In this document: one piece after another, positions 14,977 to 23,552 of the stretch
Numbering within the stretch: the stretch's first letter is position 1
Layout of the letters: the number at the start of each line of letters is the position of its first letter
DNA from: a virus
Direction: 5' to 3' (one strand)
Length of the DNA stretch: 26,817 nucleotides
IMG/VR virus record: IMGVR_UViG_3300042327_001501
Location: 1-26,817 of that record
Notes under the pieces: generated by a model
Seen by the model: the letters and a program-made list of their open reading frames with translations, nothing else
Databases searched by the model: none
What the model was told of the DNA's origin: nothing
Program-made: the position numbers and the translations under genes

Positions 14977-15846
14977 TCAGGCGCTGCAGATACGCTTAGC
15001 AGACGAGGCGCGTCCCTTACCGAAACCAGCGCGGATCGTGGCGGTCAGGCGCACAATGCCGTCAGTGCCCTGAGACTTCAGCACCTGAACAGCCAGACCA
15101 GAAGCATCAGTGGCAGAAGAAACTTCACCGGGGAACATAGAAGCGTTAGGCAGCGCGAGCGCCACGCAGACCGCATCCTGCGCCAGAGCCACACCAGCCA
15201 AGCCTTCCGAGTTTGTCGGAAGATCGGTGAACTCAAACACATTGAAGTTAGAGACAGTGCCAATAGCGCCTGTCTGGATCAGGGAAGACTGACCAGCACC
15301 ATTGAAGGGAGCAACCAGCGTAGCGTCCTTGCGGAGCGCGCCAGCATAGGTGCTGTTAAGGAGAAGCGCGCGGGTGTCACCAGCCTTGGCAATCGAAAGG
15401 TCAGTGTTGAGATCAACCACCTGACCATAGTTGAAGTTAGCGGCAGTGATGACTTCACCAGCGCTGAAGTTAGCGACAGTGAAAAGATTGCCAATGCGCT
15501 TGTGGCACTCAGCGACCAGCTCATTAACAGCCTGCGGGACAAAGGCGTTGATCATAAAGGCTTCACCATACTCAGCAAGGTCATCAGGGGTGAAGTCCTT
15601 GGTGGAATGAAGGTGAACCATCGTGACTGTCTGGGAAGTGATAGAGGCTTCTTCAGCTTCGTGATAACCACCGGCAGACTTATCAAACACCTTCGCGCTG
15701 CCGCCACCGATCAGGCTGACCTGCATCGTGCGACCCACAGCTGTAGGGGTGAGGTTAGTGGAGAAGGCGGAGAGGACTCCGAGTTTGCCTTTGAGTCCGG
15801 CAAGAACCTGTTCAGCAAGAACAGCGGGGGCAGCAGCAATCGACAT
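14977..15846 (-). CDS. Major capsid protein
   Basis: A 289-residue protein directly after the scaffold gene. Its composition (few Cys, rich in Ala, Thr, Val, Gly) and segments such as TSQTVTMVHLHSTKDFTPDD, AFMINAFVPQAVNELVAECH and ALLLNSTYAGALRKDATLVA (a pattern of spine helix, then strands) fit HK97-fold coat proteins of the P22/lambda-E kind. It would assemble the icosahedral shell. It is bracketed by a possible promoter and a strong terminator. The gap to the upstream stop is 31 bases, longer than usual in this genome. No gene-specific motif allows a family name. Confidence 0.8.
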   Translation of the reverse strand: MSIAAAPAVLAEQVLAGLKGKLGVLSAFSTNLTPTAVGRTMQVSLIGGGSAKVFDKSAGGYHEAEEASITSQTVTMVHLHSTKDFTPDDLAEYGEAFMINAFVPQAVNELVAECHKRIGNLFTVANFSAGEVITAANFNYGQVVDLNTDLSIAKAGDTRALLLNSTYAGALRKDATLVAPFNGAGQSSLIQTGAIGTVSNFNVFEFTDLPTNSEGLAGVALAQDAVCVALALPNASMFPGEVSSATDASGLAVQVLKSQGTDGIVRLTATIRAGFGKGRASSAKRICSA

Positions 15847-15880
15847 AGGATTATAGTATTAGGGATTAGAGGGAAAATTA
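15847..15880 (-). promoter_or_regulatory. Possible -10 promoter element before the capsid gene
   Basis: The minus strand has a perfect TATAAT at 15855-15850, only 3 bases before the capsid ATG, in a longer than usual gap. No good -35 box is found 16-18 bases upstream (the region reads ATTTTCC). If used, transcription would begin at or near the ATG and give a leaderless mRNA. This is weak evidence, and the AT-rich gap could explain it by chance. Confidence 0.2.
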
Positions 15881-16339
15881 TTTAGTGGCAGTAAGGATAG
15901 CCAAATGCTTACGGAAGAAAGCCTGACGATCAGCGCCGGGCTTCATACCGAGGAAGGTCTTACGGATATTCTCAGCGTCAGGCTTGGAGTCAGAAGCAGT
16001 GAGATCATCAGCAGGGCTGACAGCAACCGGGGAAATACCAACGCTAGAAGCAATCTTAGCAGCTTCCTTGGAAGCGCTGACCTGATGGGCAAGGGCTTCA
16101 GCAAGCTGCTTCTGCAGCTCAGCCTTCTCAGCTTCAAACCCGGCAAGCTTCTGCTCAAGGGCTTCCACTGTCTGCTTATTGCCTTCAGCAACCTTAGTCA
16201 CTTCAGCAAGCGCAGCCATCTTCTCAGCAGCAAGGGTTTCAAACGCGCCCTGCAGCTCAGCCTTCTCAGCCTGCACAGCACCAAGGATAGCCTTGGAAGC
16301 AGCAAGCTGGTCTTCAATGGTAAGAGATTTGGTTTCCAT
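15878..16339 (-). CDS. Putative capsid scaffolding protein
   Basis: A 153-residue, Glu/Lys/Ala-rich protein with a long predicted coiled coil (about 10-100, e.g. KAELQGAFETLAAEKMAALA and LEQKLAGFEAEKAELQKQLA) and a basic C-terminal region (RKTFLGMKPGADRQAFFRKH), where scaffold proteins bind the coat. It lies between protease and capsid, as scaffolds do in many siphophages; in lambda the scaffold is inside the protease gene, but here it is separate. The start is 27 bases after the protease stop and is preceded by GCAGA. Confidence 0.75.
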   Translation of the reverse strand: METKSLTIEDQLAASKAILGAVQAEKAELQGAFETLAAEKMAALAEVTKVAEGNKQTVEALEQKLAGFEAEKAELQKQLAEALAHQVSASKEAAKIASSVGISPVAVSPADDLTASDSKPDAENIRKTFLGMKPGADRQAFFRKHLAILTATK

Positions 16340-16366
16340 TCTGCTTATGCGTCTGGAGTCAAAAGC

Positions 16367-17209
16367 TCACTTGGCTTTGGCAACCTTGGCGGTCTGGCTT
16401 CCGGCAGCATATGACTGCCCTTCCAGCTGGGTAAGCAGCACCTTAAGGGTGGGGGCTAGCCCGGTGATCAGGTTGCGCGCGGCAGCATCCCTGCCGGACA
16501 TAGACTGTCCCTGCATATCCTCAGGCTTAGCCAGCTTGCGCTTCATCAGCACAGCCTGCTTGAAGGTTTCACCAGCCTTATCTACTTCAGCTTGGGTCAG
16601 GGCTTCCTGCTCATCAGTCAGGGAAGTGCCTGCGACATTCATACCCTTGTAAGGGCTGGAGGAATTGCGGAATACCTTAACCTTGATGCCCATAGCCTTA
16701 GCCTGTTCAGAAAGATCAGTGCTGACGCTATACACGCCTACAGCCCCTACGCTGGCGCTACTAGATGCCAGCACCCGGTCAGCTGCAGACCCGATCCAAA
16801 AGGCAGCGCTGTTCATACTGCCAGAAGTATAGGCAATAGTTTCAACAGGCAGCGCGCGGATTTTGTCAGCGATTTCCTCCACACCATCAATAGTGCCGCC
16901 GTCAGAATTGATATGGAAAAGGATGCGCTTGGGATTAGCAGCCAGCGCTTCATCAATCTGGTCATCCAGCTTGTCCACATCAGTAGCGCCAATGGCTTCA
17001 AAGGGGCTGAGTCCCTTGGCAATCATCCCTGTAATGGGAATGACATAAGTGCCTCCCTGAGTCTGGTAGGGCTTGGGGGCTTCACCAAACAGCTGGGTGA
17101 TAAGGTCGGTGATCCCGGCAGACTTCTTAAGCTGCAGGTATTGCTCAGCAATCTGGTAATCCACAAGGAAGGGCTTACCAGCGCTGATAGCTTTAATGAG
17201 GTTGCGCAT
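16367..17209 (-). CDS. Prohead protease, S49 (SppA / lambda gpC) type
   Basis: A 280-residue peptidase of the S49 clan. It has an N-terminal beta strand with VIPITGMIAKG (56-66), the segment ILFHINSDGGTIDGV (96-110) typical of ClpP/crotonase-fold proteins, and the nucleophile region GSMNSAAFWIGSAADRV with Ser134 as likely nucleophile. Lys188 (SSSPYKGMN) sits where the catalytic lysine of SppA-type enzymes lies. It would process the prohead or scaffold. In lambda the protease gpC is fused to the scaffold gpNu3; here scaffold is downstream and separate. The start follows the portal stop as TAA-CCTTTATAACCT-ATG. Confidence 0.88.
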   Translation of the reverse strand: MRNLIKAISAGKPFLVDYQIAEQYLQLKKSAGITDLITQLFGEAPKPYQTQGGTYVIPITGMIAKGLSPFEAIGATDVDKLDDQIDEALAANPKRILFHINSDGGTIDGVEEIADKIRALPVETIAYTSGSMNSAAFWIGSAADRVLASSSASVGAVGVYSVSTDLSEQAKAMGIKVKVFRNSSSPYKGMNVAGTSLTDEQEALTQAEVDKAGETFKQAVLMKRKLAKPEDMQGQSMSGRDAAARNLITGLAPTLKVLLTQLEGQSYAAGSQTAKVAKAK

Positions 17210-17221
17210 AGGTTATAAAGG

Positions 17222-18745
17222 TTAGGTGTTGGTTTCGTCTTCAGCTTCAGGCTCAGCTTCAGGCTGAGGAATACCTGCAAGCGGGTCTTCCCCGGCAAGC
17301 TGGACTTCAGTAGCTGTGGGTTTCCCCTGCCCCTGCTGCAGCCAATTAAAGCCCGGTTTGTATAACATCCAAAGGGGCACGCCTTCCTTTTCTGCCGTAT
17401 CAATAATATAACGGAAATCCTTAGCGCGCTTCTGGACTTCAGTCCTAAGGTCTAAACCGCGCTGCTGGTATAGCTCGCTAGGGCTGAGCAGTCCCATTTC
17501 AAGGTCAGCGCGATCCTGCGCAGCGTCTCTGCCAGCATCAATCGTCAAGCGCTTGGGTGTAGTCCAGCTGACTTTATTCCAATCAGGCGCGTCAGGCAGC
17601 TCACCATTGGCAATAGCAGTGCCAATAACAAAGCCCCAAGCGGGTGTGCAAAGGCGCTCAATAATAATGGTCTGCCAGCGCGCAAAAGACCTGTCAGCTT
17701 TAGCGGCAATAAGCCTCAGCGCCCCGCCCCCCGCCTGACTTGGATTGCCTGCAAACTCATACGGCAAACCTGTGCCGCGCGCTATGTCGCGCTGGATCGC
17801 TTCAAGGAAGCCCACAAACACAGGGCTGGGTCTGTTTGACTGTATGCTTTTTAAATCCTCGCCGGGTTCAAGCACAGCCAGCTTGCCCCCCATTTGGCTA
17901 GCAAGGTTGCTGCCGTTAGAGTTAGTGCCGGACAATTCAGCAGCCAGATTGTTAGGAACATATCCGCCATTTTTAACCAGCACCCTAGTAAAATCTGAGT
18001 CATTACGGACTGCGAGGGCTTCCAATTTGAGCAGCTCGTCTTCCGTCTGTATATCCGACCAGCTATGCTGAAGCAGGGGTAGTCCTCTGCTGCCGCTGCA
18101 ATAGTCCTGCTCAGCAATATGGCAGGCAGAAGGCGCGGGGATCAGCTTGGCAGACTTGTCACCCAGAATAACTGAATAGCCCACAATACGCCCCACCTTG
18201 TCAAACTGCACACCATCAAGCATACCCTTAGGCACTTGCTCACCTTCAGGGTTGGACACCCGGTGACTCTCTACCAGCTGCAGCTTGGCGCGTCCTTCAG
18301 CGTCAAACACCTTAAGGGCAAAGCTATCACCATCACGCAGCGCGCCCCTGACTGTGATGCGCTGCACTTCTGCCCAGCTAAAGCGCCCGGTCAGATCGCA
18401 GCTCCTGCACCAATCAGCAAAGTATTCATCATAGGCAGTAGCCTTGGCAGTATCAGCGCAGTGGCTTTGGTGGGTGATACCATCACTGCCCACCACATAT
18501 GTCACATAGTCCCCAAGGATTTGACGCACCAGACCGCAGTTGCGCTCACCATAGCGCAGGCGCTTCATCATCTCCACCCGGTCAGTGGGAGTATAGTCCG
18601 CGCTGAAATCAACGGCAGTGCCGTAAATCTGGGCGCGATTGTTAGACCAGCTGACGCTGTTAAACTGACTAGCACCAGCCTGCTTCAGTGTCTTCTTACT
18701 GACGCTGCCGGACTTGGTGCGCTTGTGGGGCTGTGCTTTGGGCAT
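17222..18745 (-). CDS. Portal protein, lambda gpB family
   Basis: A 507-residue protein of lambda portal size (533). Segments such as NNRAQIYGTAVDFSADYTPT, RYGERNCGLVRQILGDYVTY and YEFAGNPSQAGGGALRLIAA are recognisable lambda-type portal features, including an initial basic stretch. It forms the 12-subunit ring through which DNA enters and leaves the head. The order gpW, portal, protease, scaffold and capsid matches lambda. The start follows the upstream stop as TAAAG-CCTTT-ATG. The C-terminus is acidic (about 490-507, rich in Glu). Confidence 0.92.
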   Translation of the reverse strand: MPKAQPHKRTKSGSVSKKTLKQAGASQFNSVSWSNNRAQIYGTAVDFSADYTPTDRVEMMKRLRYGERNCGLVRQILGDYVTYVVGSDGITHQSHCADTAKATAYDEYFADWCRSCDLTGRFSWAEVQRITVRGALRDGDSFALKVFDAEGRAKLQLVESHRVSNPEGEQVPKGMLDGVQFDKVGRIVGYSVILGDKSAKLIPAPSACHIAEQDYCSGSRGLPLLQHSWSDIQTEDELLKLEALAVRNDSDFTRVLVKNGGYVPNNLAAELSGTNSNGSNLASQMGGKLAVLEPGEDLKSIQSNRPSPVFVGFLEAIQRDIARGTGLPYEFAGNPSQAGGGALRLIAAKADRSFARWQTIIIERLCTPAWGFVIGTAIANGELPDAPDWNKVSWTTPKRLTIDAGRDAAQDRADLEMGLLSPSELYQQRGLDLRTEVQKRAKDFRYIIDTAEKEGVPLWMLYKPGFNWLQQGQGKPTATEVQLAGEDPLAGIPQPEAEPEAEDETNT

Positions 18746-18752
18746 AAAGGCT

Positions 18753-19007
18753 TTAGTCTTTCAGACCCTTCCAATCAGTCCTGATCACTGTGATACGCTC
18801 AGGGTAATTCTCAGGCTCTAGCTGAGATAGGGCAAAGTAGGCTTCCGCAGCGCGCTCATTTGCGTCACCCACCAGCGCCTTGCCGACAGAAGTGCCACTG
18901 TCAGAGTAGCTTGTGACCACAGTGCCGGACTTGATCTGCGCAAGGGCAGCGTTGTAAATGTCCAGCAAGTCCTGCTTGGGAAAGCCAATGTAAGTGCCTT
19001 TAGCCAT
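18753..19007 (-). CDS. Head-tail connector, lambda gpW-like
   Basis: An 84-residue protein from ATG at 19007 (MAKGTYIGFPKQDLL). A longer frame back to a TTG at 19028 exists but overlaps the small upstream ORF more and is less likely. The pattern of an N-terminal helix (LLDIYNAALAQIKSG), a strand pair (TVVTSYSDSGTSVGKALV) and a second helix (NERAAEAYFALSQLE) matches the gpW fold. gpW sits below the portal and is needed before tail joining. Lambda gpW is 68 residues and is also found between terminase and portal genes. Confidence 0.72.
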   Translation of the reverse strand: MAKGTYIGFPKQDLLDIYNAALAQIKSGTVVTSYSDSGTSVGKALVGDANERAAEAYFALSQLEPENYPERITVIRTDWKGLKD

Positions 19008-19134
19008 TTGTGATGCAGAAGAAGTCAAAGGGGGTTGCGCCCACAGCCATACCCAAGCTGTGACCCATACAGCTTACATCACTGAAGGCGCAACCTTGAC
19101 CAATGGTCAGGGCTAATCTGGTGCGGTCAATCAT
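19000..19134 (-). CDS. Small ORF between large terminase and gpW (44 aa)
   Basis: A 44-residue frame (MIDRTRLALTIGQGCAFSDV at its start, ending PFDFFCITNG) that fills an otherwise empty 123-base gap. Its ATG overlaps the terminase stop as ATGA, and its stop lies within the gpW start region as ATGGCTAA, the same overlap form as at 4552. Three cysteines and several glycines are present, with no TM segment. No family is known to me. Double overlap is the reason for calling it a gene. Confidence 0.5.
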   Translation of the reverse strand: MIDRTRLALTIGQGCAFSDVSCMGHSLGMAVGATPFDFFCITNG

Positions 19135-20951
19135 TCAGCTGGCTGGGTAGGCACTGCCGTTTCAGTAGCTTCCCTGCCTATGATGCCCCAGCGCACAGCT
19201 AGGATCAGACCCATTAGCGCACAATCCCAAGCGTGATTGCCGCAGGTCTTATTGCTGGGCAATATCCAATGGGCTTTGCCTGAGCGCGCATCCTTTACCC
19301 TTATCTCACTTGTAAGCTGCTGGGTATAATCGTCAGGGACATTCCTGCCGTATGTATGCAGCCTGCGCTTCTGCAGACCCGCCAGCATATCCTTAGCTTG
19401 CAGGTTGCTCCACACAATCATTTCAGCCCTGTTCCTTTGACCGGGGATAAAGACAAATTGCTTGTCTGAATAAAAGCGCTTGGTGCTTTTGCCCCCTGCA
19501 TCCTGCACAGTGAAGTCAGTTTGACCGCTACCCCTTAGGGACTTCCACCCGCGCAGCGCAGTCTGGGCATATACCTCTTGTGTCTGGTCACCACAGTCCA
19601 CCCCACAAAAGGCTTTATTCACCTTATGCTCAGCAGCCAGATCATCAAGCTGCTGCCAAGTATCCAGCTTACCCCACCAGCGCAGCCTGCTATGTCCAGA
19701 CTTTGACCAGCTCCTTACCTCAGCCCACATATGTCCGCGCTGCATATCTGCCGCCAGCGTCCTAAAGGGGATACTCCCGGCAGGCAGGTCAGCAGCAAAG
19801 TCCAGCACCCTAGCGTCAGGGGTCACCCAAGCTTCCTTGTCCCAAGGATCACCAAGTGCATAGTCACCAGCTTCAGCTTGGCTGGCTATCTCACCACCAT
19901 CCTCTGACCAAGCCTGCGCCAAACGCTTCTGCTTCCAGACCCTGCGCTGTTCACTATCATCATACAGGGTATAGGCTTCCTTAGCGCGCAGCATACTCAC
20001 TGCCTCTTTCCCCCAGCTGCTATTAGCTAGGCAATTCCAATGCAGACCCACACTGCCAATGCTGCTGCTTTGGGTGGTAGCGCGGAAGCCTGCGCCCCGG
20101 TCAATCCTATTGGCTTCAGCCCTGCTGCCGGGTGTGTCTGGCATCCTATGCTGGCAGTGCGCGCACTCATAGGTTGTCCCTGCTTCTACCTGCTTCAAGT
20201 CCCAGACCCCATTAAGCTTAGCTGTTTCCGGCAGCCTGACATAATCCCAAAGCCAAGGCTGGACTGCCCCACATTTGACACAGGCAAAGCACCAGCTGCG
20301 CTTGTCAGTGCTGTTGAATAGGGTGGTGGTTTCATCACCTTCATACGCGCCCTGACTCATAGCGATCACCTGACCCATCCAGCTAAAGGTCTGGGTGCGC
20401 GCACTAGCTTCCCCAATATGACCCTTAGGATAAAGCCAAGTCTCATCCATTATCACGCGCCTTAGCGTCAGGCGCTGCAGGTTGTTTTCATTCCAAGCGC
20501 CCCGGCAGTATAGGGTCACATTATTCTTAAAGTCAGCTGTGGTGCTTTTGTCGTTATCCTCATCAGACAGAAGCGCGGCAACAGGTGGACACATCCTGAA
20601 CAAAGGACGCACATAGCGCAGCATCCAATCCTTTGCTTCAGGATCGTTAGTGGTCAGCAGCATCATATGAGCTGGGGAATTGACGATTGCCCAGCAGGTG
20701 AACAGGCGCGCAAACAGGGACTTGCCGGACTGTGTGCAGGCTATGATTGATAGCACCTTTGTTTCAGGGTCAGAAGCTATGCGCAAAGCTTCAGCTACCC
20801 AAGGTGTGCGCGACAGATTGAGCCTGCCCCTGATAGGGCTGTCAGGCACTTCAGTCACATTCTGCTCACACCAATCCACAATGTCACCTGAGTAGCTGGG
20901 TCTGATGATAGCCCTAGCTGCGTCAGTAAGCTGCTGTTCCTGATCTGTCAT
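19131..20951 (-). CDS. Terminase large subunit, lambda gpA-like
   Basis: A 606-residue packaging motor and nuclease. The Walker A-like segment is IIACTQSGKSLFAR (69-82, K77) and Walker B is RRVIMDETW (164-172, D169 E170). The region also has a coupling-like motif LLTTND (98-103). Two CxxC pairs (CFACVKC at 221-227 and CAHC at 263-266) suggest a zinc-binding insert in the linker. The nuclease part has acidic residues in FCGVDCGDQTQEVY and a final Asp in HAWDCALMGLILA. This is the gpA/Mu-like GpA family, which cuts and packages DNA. It starts with ATGA overlap on the upstream gene. Confidence 0.95.
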   Translation of the reverse strand: MTDQEQQLTDAARAIIRPSYSGDIVDWCEQNVTEVPDSPIRGRLNLSRTPWVAEALRIASDPETKVLSIIACTQSGKSLFARLFTCWAIVNSPAHMMLLTTNDPEAKDWMLRYVRPLFRMCPPVAALLSDEDNDKSTTADFKNNVTLYCRGAWNENNLQRLTLRRVIMDETWLYPKGHIGEASARTQTFSWMGQVIAMSQGAYEGDETTTLFNSTDKRSWCFACVKCGAVQPWLWDYVRLPETAKLNGVWDLKQVEAGTTYECAHCQHRMPDTPGSRAEANRIDRGAGFRATTQSSSIGSVGLHWNCLANSSWGKEAVSMLRAKEAYTLYDDSEQRRVWKQKRLAQAWSEDGGEIASQAEAGDYALGDPWDKEAWVTPDARVLDFAADLPAGSIPFRTLAADMQRGHMWAEVRSWSKSGHSRLRWWGKLDTWQQLDDLAAEHKVNKAFCGVDCGDQTQEVYAQTALRGWKSLRGSGQTDFTVQDAGGKSTKRFYSDKQFVFIPGQRNRAEMIVWSNLQAKDMLAGLQKRRLHTYGRNVPDDYTQQLTSEIRVKDARSGKAHWILPSNKTCGNHAWDCALMGLILAVRWGIIGREATETAVPTQPAE

Positions 20952-21445
20952 TTGAGCTTCTTAAGTTTGTGCAAGGCGCGCAGCTCAGCATCCCGGTAGT
21001 GTATGACATTCCTAAGCCCATTGAACCCGCGCTTAACCCTATACCTGCGCACCTTGAGCTTATGCCTGCAGGTCATTTGATGCACTGCCTGCACACTGAC
21101 ACCATACTTGGCGGCAAACTCAGCGCAGCAAATCCAGCCTGCCGGGGGCTTCTCAGCTCCCTCATTAGCGCAGGCTTCATCCACCTGTTGCATAGTCTTC
21201 AGGGGCTTAAGGGGTCTGTATGCAAAGGCTAAGCTATGAGTCCCTGCCTCACTGATCAGGTGATAAGACCTGCGCTCAAGGAAGCCACGCTGCCAGACAA
21301 GCTTAGCCCTGTTGCTGGCTGCGCTCAGTGTCTGCATCTTCCACAGCACCCGCAGCTGGTGAACATCCAGCCAGCCCTTAGGCTTGCCGTCCTGACCGCG
21401 CAGCGCGCACATCAGCAAATCTAACGATTGGCTTAGGCTTCCCAT
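20948..21445 (-). CDS. HTH DNA-binding protein next to the terminase
   Basis: A 165-residue protein with a C-terminal winged-helix-like domain at about 104-158 (WICCAEFAAKYGVSVQAVHQ followed by a basic wing KLKVRRYRVKRGFNGLRNVI). The N-terminal half is helical and may be a second DNA-binding unit (WLDVHQLRVLWKMQTLSAAS). Because it touches the large terminase gene (TGA overlaps its ATG), it might help in packaging-site recognition, or be a regulator. A better small-terminase candidate lies at 22212-22796. It overlaps the end of the phosphoesterase gene by 13 bases. Confidence 0.65.
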   Translation of the reverse strand: MGSLSQSLDLLMCALRGQDGKPKGWLDVHQLRVLWKMQTLSAASNRAKLVWQRGFLERRSYHLISEAGTHSLAFAYRPLKPLKTMQQVDEACANEGAEKPPAGWICCAEFAAKYGVSVQAVHQMTCRHKLKVRRYRVKRGFNGLRNVIHYRDAELRALHKLKKLK

Positions 21446-22206
21446 TGGCTTGCTTTGAGTAGTTTAAAGTCAGTCTGCGCAACCCACTTGCCGGACTTGC
21501 CCAGCTTGTGAACCATCCACAGCTTGAAGTTATCCCCATCAATCAGCCCAGCTATGAAGCCTGACCCCCACCGGGAGCTGCCTAGCCTGTGGCTGCTATA
21601 AGCCATATCCTTACGGCACAGGCAACCAGCGCTGAAGGCTGCGCCCCCTTGCCACTTCTCAAGCGCAACCATTTCAAGCCTGTGGATATGACCGCACACA
21701 AAAGCACCCCCGCGCTGGGCGAAGTGGCTACCTTGTTTCATTACAGCGTCCTTGCCGTGTGCAAATCCGTGTGCCATAGCCACTTTGCCCACTTCAAACA
21801 CCCCCTGATCTGCGTGATATGGCAGCACTTTCTTTACGCCTGCCTTACGCACTTCACGCATAATCCCATCCTTTACGCCTTGGTAGTAATCAGCTAGGTC
21901 ACCACTACCAATGTTGTCAGTGGCATCCCAAAGCCTGCGCTCGTGATTGCCCAGCAGATATACCTGCGGTCTGTAAGCTTTCATCAGGGCAAGTCCGCAG
22001 CGCACATCTTCCTTAAGGCTTTCCCTAGCTTCCACATCCTTAGCCCCGGCGCGCAGTCCGCGCAGATCGAAGGCATCCCCTAGATGCACCTTGAGGTCAG
22101 GCTTAAAGTAATCGTCACAGTATTCCAGCAGTGCAGCCACAGCTTCTGGGTCATACTGATCTCCGTGACTATCACCTGCTATGACTATGCGTATTGGTTT
22201 ACTCAT
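21433..22206 (-). CDS. Calcineurin-like metallophosphoesterase
   Basis: A 257-residue enzyme with all five classical metal-site motifs: D12-x-H14 (IAGDSHGD), GD44 (HLGDAFD), GN87HE (LLGNHER), H146 (MAHGF) and GH173xH175 (CGHIHR). This is the dimetal phosphoesterase fold used on nucleotides, DNA ends or phosphoproteins. The substrate cannot be told from sequence. It lies between the small and large terminase genes, which is not part of the standard lambda order. The start follows the upstream stop as TAAGCCTTATG. Confidence 0.88.
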   Translation of the reverse strand: MSKPIRIVIAGDSHGDQYDPEAVAALLEYCDDYFKPDLKVHLGDAFDLRGLRAGAKDVEARESLKEDVRCGLALMKAYRPQVYLLGNHERRLWDATDNIGSGDLADYYQGVKDGIMREVRKAGVKKVLPYHADQGVFEVGKVAMAHGFAHGKDAVMKQGSHFAQRGGAFVCGHIHRLEMVALEKWQGGAAFSAGCLCRKDMAYSSHRLGSSRWGSGFIAGLIDGDNFKLWMVHKLGKSGKWVAQTDFKLLKASQWEA

Positions 22207-22211
22207 AAGGC

Positions 22212-22796
22212 TTATGGGTTGGCTAGGTCTTCACGCGCGCTTCTAGACCAGCGCTCAAGTATCTTAATGGCTAGCTCAGGGCGGTCAGGGTTGCAGCTTT
22301 CCGCGCAGTCCAAGGGCAGCTTATCCAACCTGCTGACAACCTTGGAAGTCCACCGGGTGATAATCTCCAAGGCTTCACTTAGCCTGATGTAGTCACGCGC
22401 TTCTAAGGCGCGCTTCTTTTCCTCAGCTTCAATCTCCAGCAGCAGTAGGAAGCTTTGCCTGTATGCCTGCGCTAGCTTGGTCTGCGCTGGGTCGTTAGCT
22501 TCAATGCTAGCTGCATAGACTTCACGCGCCCTATCCACTAGCACCTTATGCTGTGCAAGGGCAGTGCTGATTGTCCCGGCAGTCAGGCTACCAATGGTGC
22601 TGCCGCTAGGCTCAGGCGCGCCTGCTGTGTCAGCTGTCATACCCTTTGAGGGAGCAAGCTTGCGCGTCCTGCCAGCCTTACGCAGATCAAGCCAAGCCCT
22701 TGCAGCTTCAAGCTCCTTAGGCATACCTTGCTGGCACAGCTTGGACACATAGCCCACTGACTTGCCTAAGGCTTTTGCCAAAGCTGCCTGAGTCAT
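22212..22796 (-). CDS. Putative terminase small subunit, Nu1-like
   Basis: A 194-residue protein with an N-terminal helix-turn-helix (TQAALAKALGKSVGYVSKLC, residues 2-21) followed by QQGMP, the signature that ends the recognition helix in gpNu1-type terminase small subunits. A basic linker and long helices for oligomerisation follow (about 85-160, e.g. FLLLLEIEAEEKKRALEARD). It would bind the packaging site and recruit the large subunit. Its start overlaps the upstream stop (ATGA). The large subunit is two genes downstream. Confidence 0.75.
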   Translation of the reverse strand: MTQAALAKALGKSVGYVSKLCQQGMPKELEAARAWLDLRKAGRTRKLAPSKGMTADTAGAPEPSGSTIGSLTAGTISTALAQHKVLVDRAREVYAASIEANDPAQTKLAQAYRQSFLLLLEIEAEEKKRALEARDYIRLSEALEIITRWTSKVVSRLDKLPLDCAESCNPDRPELAIKILERWSRSAREDLANP

Positions 22797-23542
22797 TTGC
22801 TTGTCTTAGGTTTGGCTGCGCGCTTCCCCGGCAGCTGGTGGCTTTCCAGACCGCCCACTTTTGGAAACGCTGGTTTTTTGGCGGTGGTGGATGACCCACG
22901 CGCTGCGGGGGTGGGGGGAAATAGATTTCTTAGTGACCCCACCTGCTCAGCGTTTATAATTTTATTATCAGATTGGAGCTGCGCGCTTACATTTTCAGGC
23001 GTTTTCATACGCTCAAGCAAGCCCGGTGCTATGCTGCTAGCGTGATGGATCAGCTTCTTAGCGCGAAAGCTCACAGCTTGCTTGGTCAGCCCCATACGCT
23101 TAGCCAAATCAACCTGTGTAGGGGCATCAGTGGTCTGTAGAATTATACGCACCAAATCAAAATGATGCTGCACTGCCTTGTCAGGTGATGCGCCTAGCAT
23201 AGCCAGCACATCAGATATGATCTCCTGCACCCTTTCCTTGGTCACCCAAGTATCATCAAAGGAAGTGGTCTGCTCGTCAGTGTGCCGGGGGTCTGCCGTA
23301 GCAAACTTAGCATCCTGATCATACACAGGGAAGCTATACCTAGGCAGTGGTAGCTCCCGGTAAGGGATAACAGGTGGGTCAAGCGCCCTATACTTAGCCT
23401 GCTCAGCCTTGGGCAGACTATCAAACCAGCTATCAAACTCAGCTTCCTCAGGTCTTCCCTCAGCATCACGCAGCTGCTGTAAGTGTTCCTTAGTCCTGCG
23501 CTTGGTTGGATCAGCTGCCACTGTCCCCAGACTTATACACAA
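22793..23542 (-). CDS. HTH-domain protein, possible regulator
   Basis: A protein of 249 residues if it starts at TTG 23542, or 242 if at GTG 23521; no ATG is available near the N-terminus. Residues about 143-163 form a clear helix-turn-helix (QVDLAKRMGLTKQAVSFRAK), similar to sigma-4 or replication-initiator HTHs. The N-terminal third is acidic, and the C-terminus is basic and Pro-rich (about 215-249). It lies at the border between replication and packaging genes, so a role as late regulator or packaging-related DNA-binding protein is possible, but this is inference. Confidence 0.65.
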   Translation of the reverse strand: MCISLGTVAADPTKRRTKEHLQQLRDAEGRPEEAEFDSWFDSLPKAEQAKYRALDPPVIPYRELPLPRYSFPVYDQDAKFATADPRHTDEQTTSFDDTWVTKERVQEIISDVLAMLGASPDKAVQHHFDLVRIILQTTDAPTQVDLAKRMGLTKQAVSFRAKKLIHHASSIAPGLLERMKTPENVSAQLQSDNKIINAEQVGSLRNLFPPTPAARGSSTTAKKPAFPKVGGLESHQLPGKRAAKPKTSK

Positions 23543-23552
23543 TCTGGCAAAC

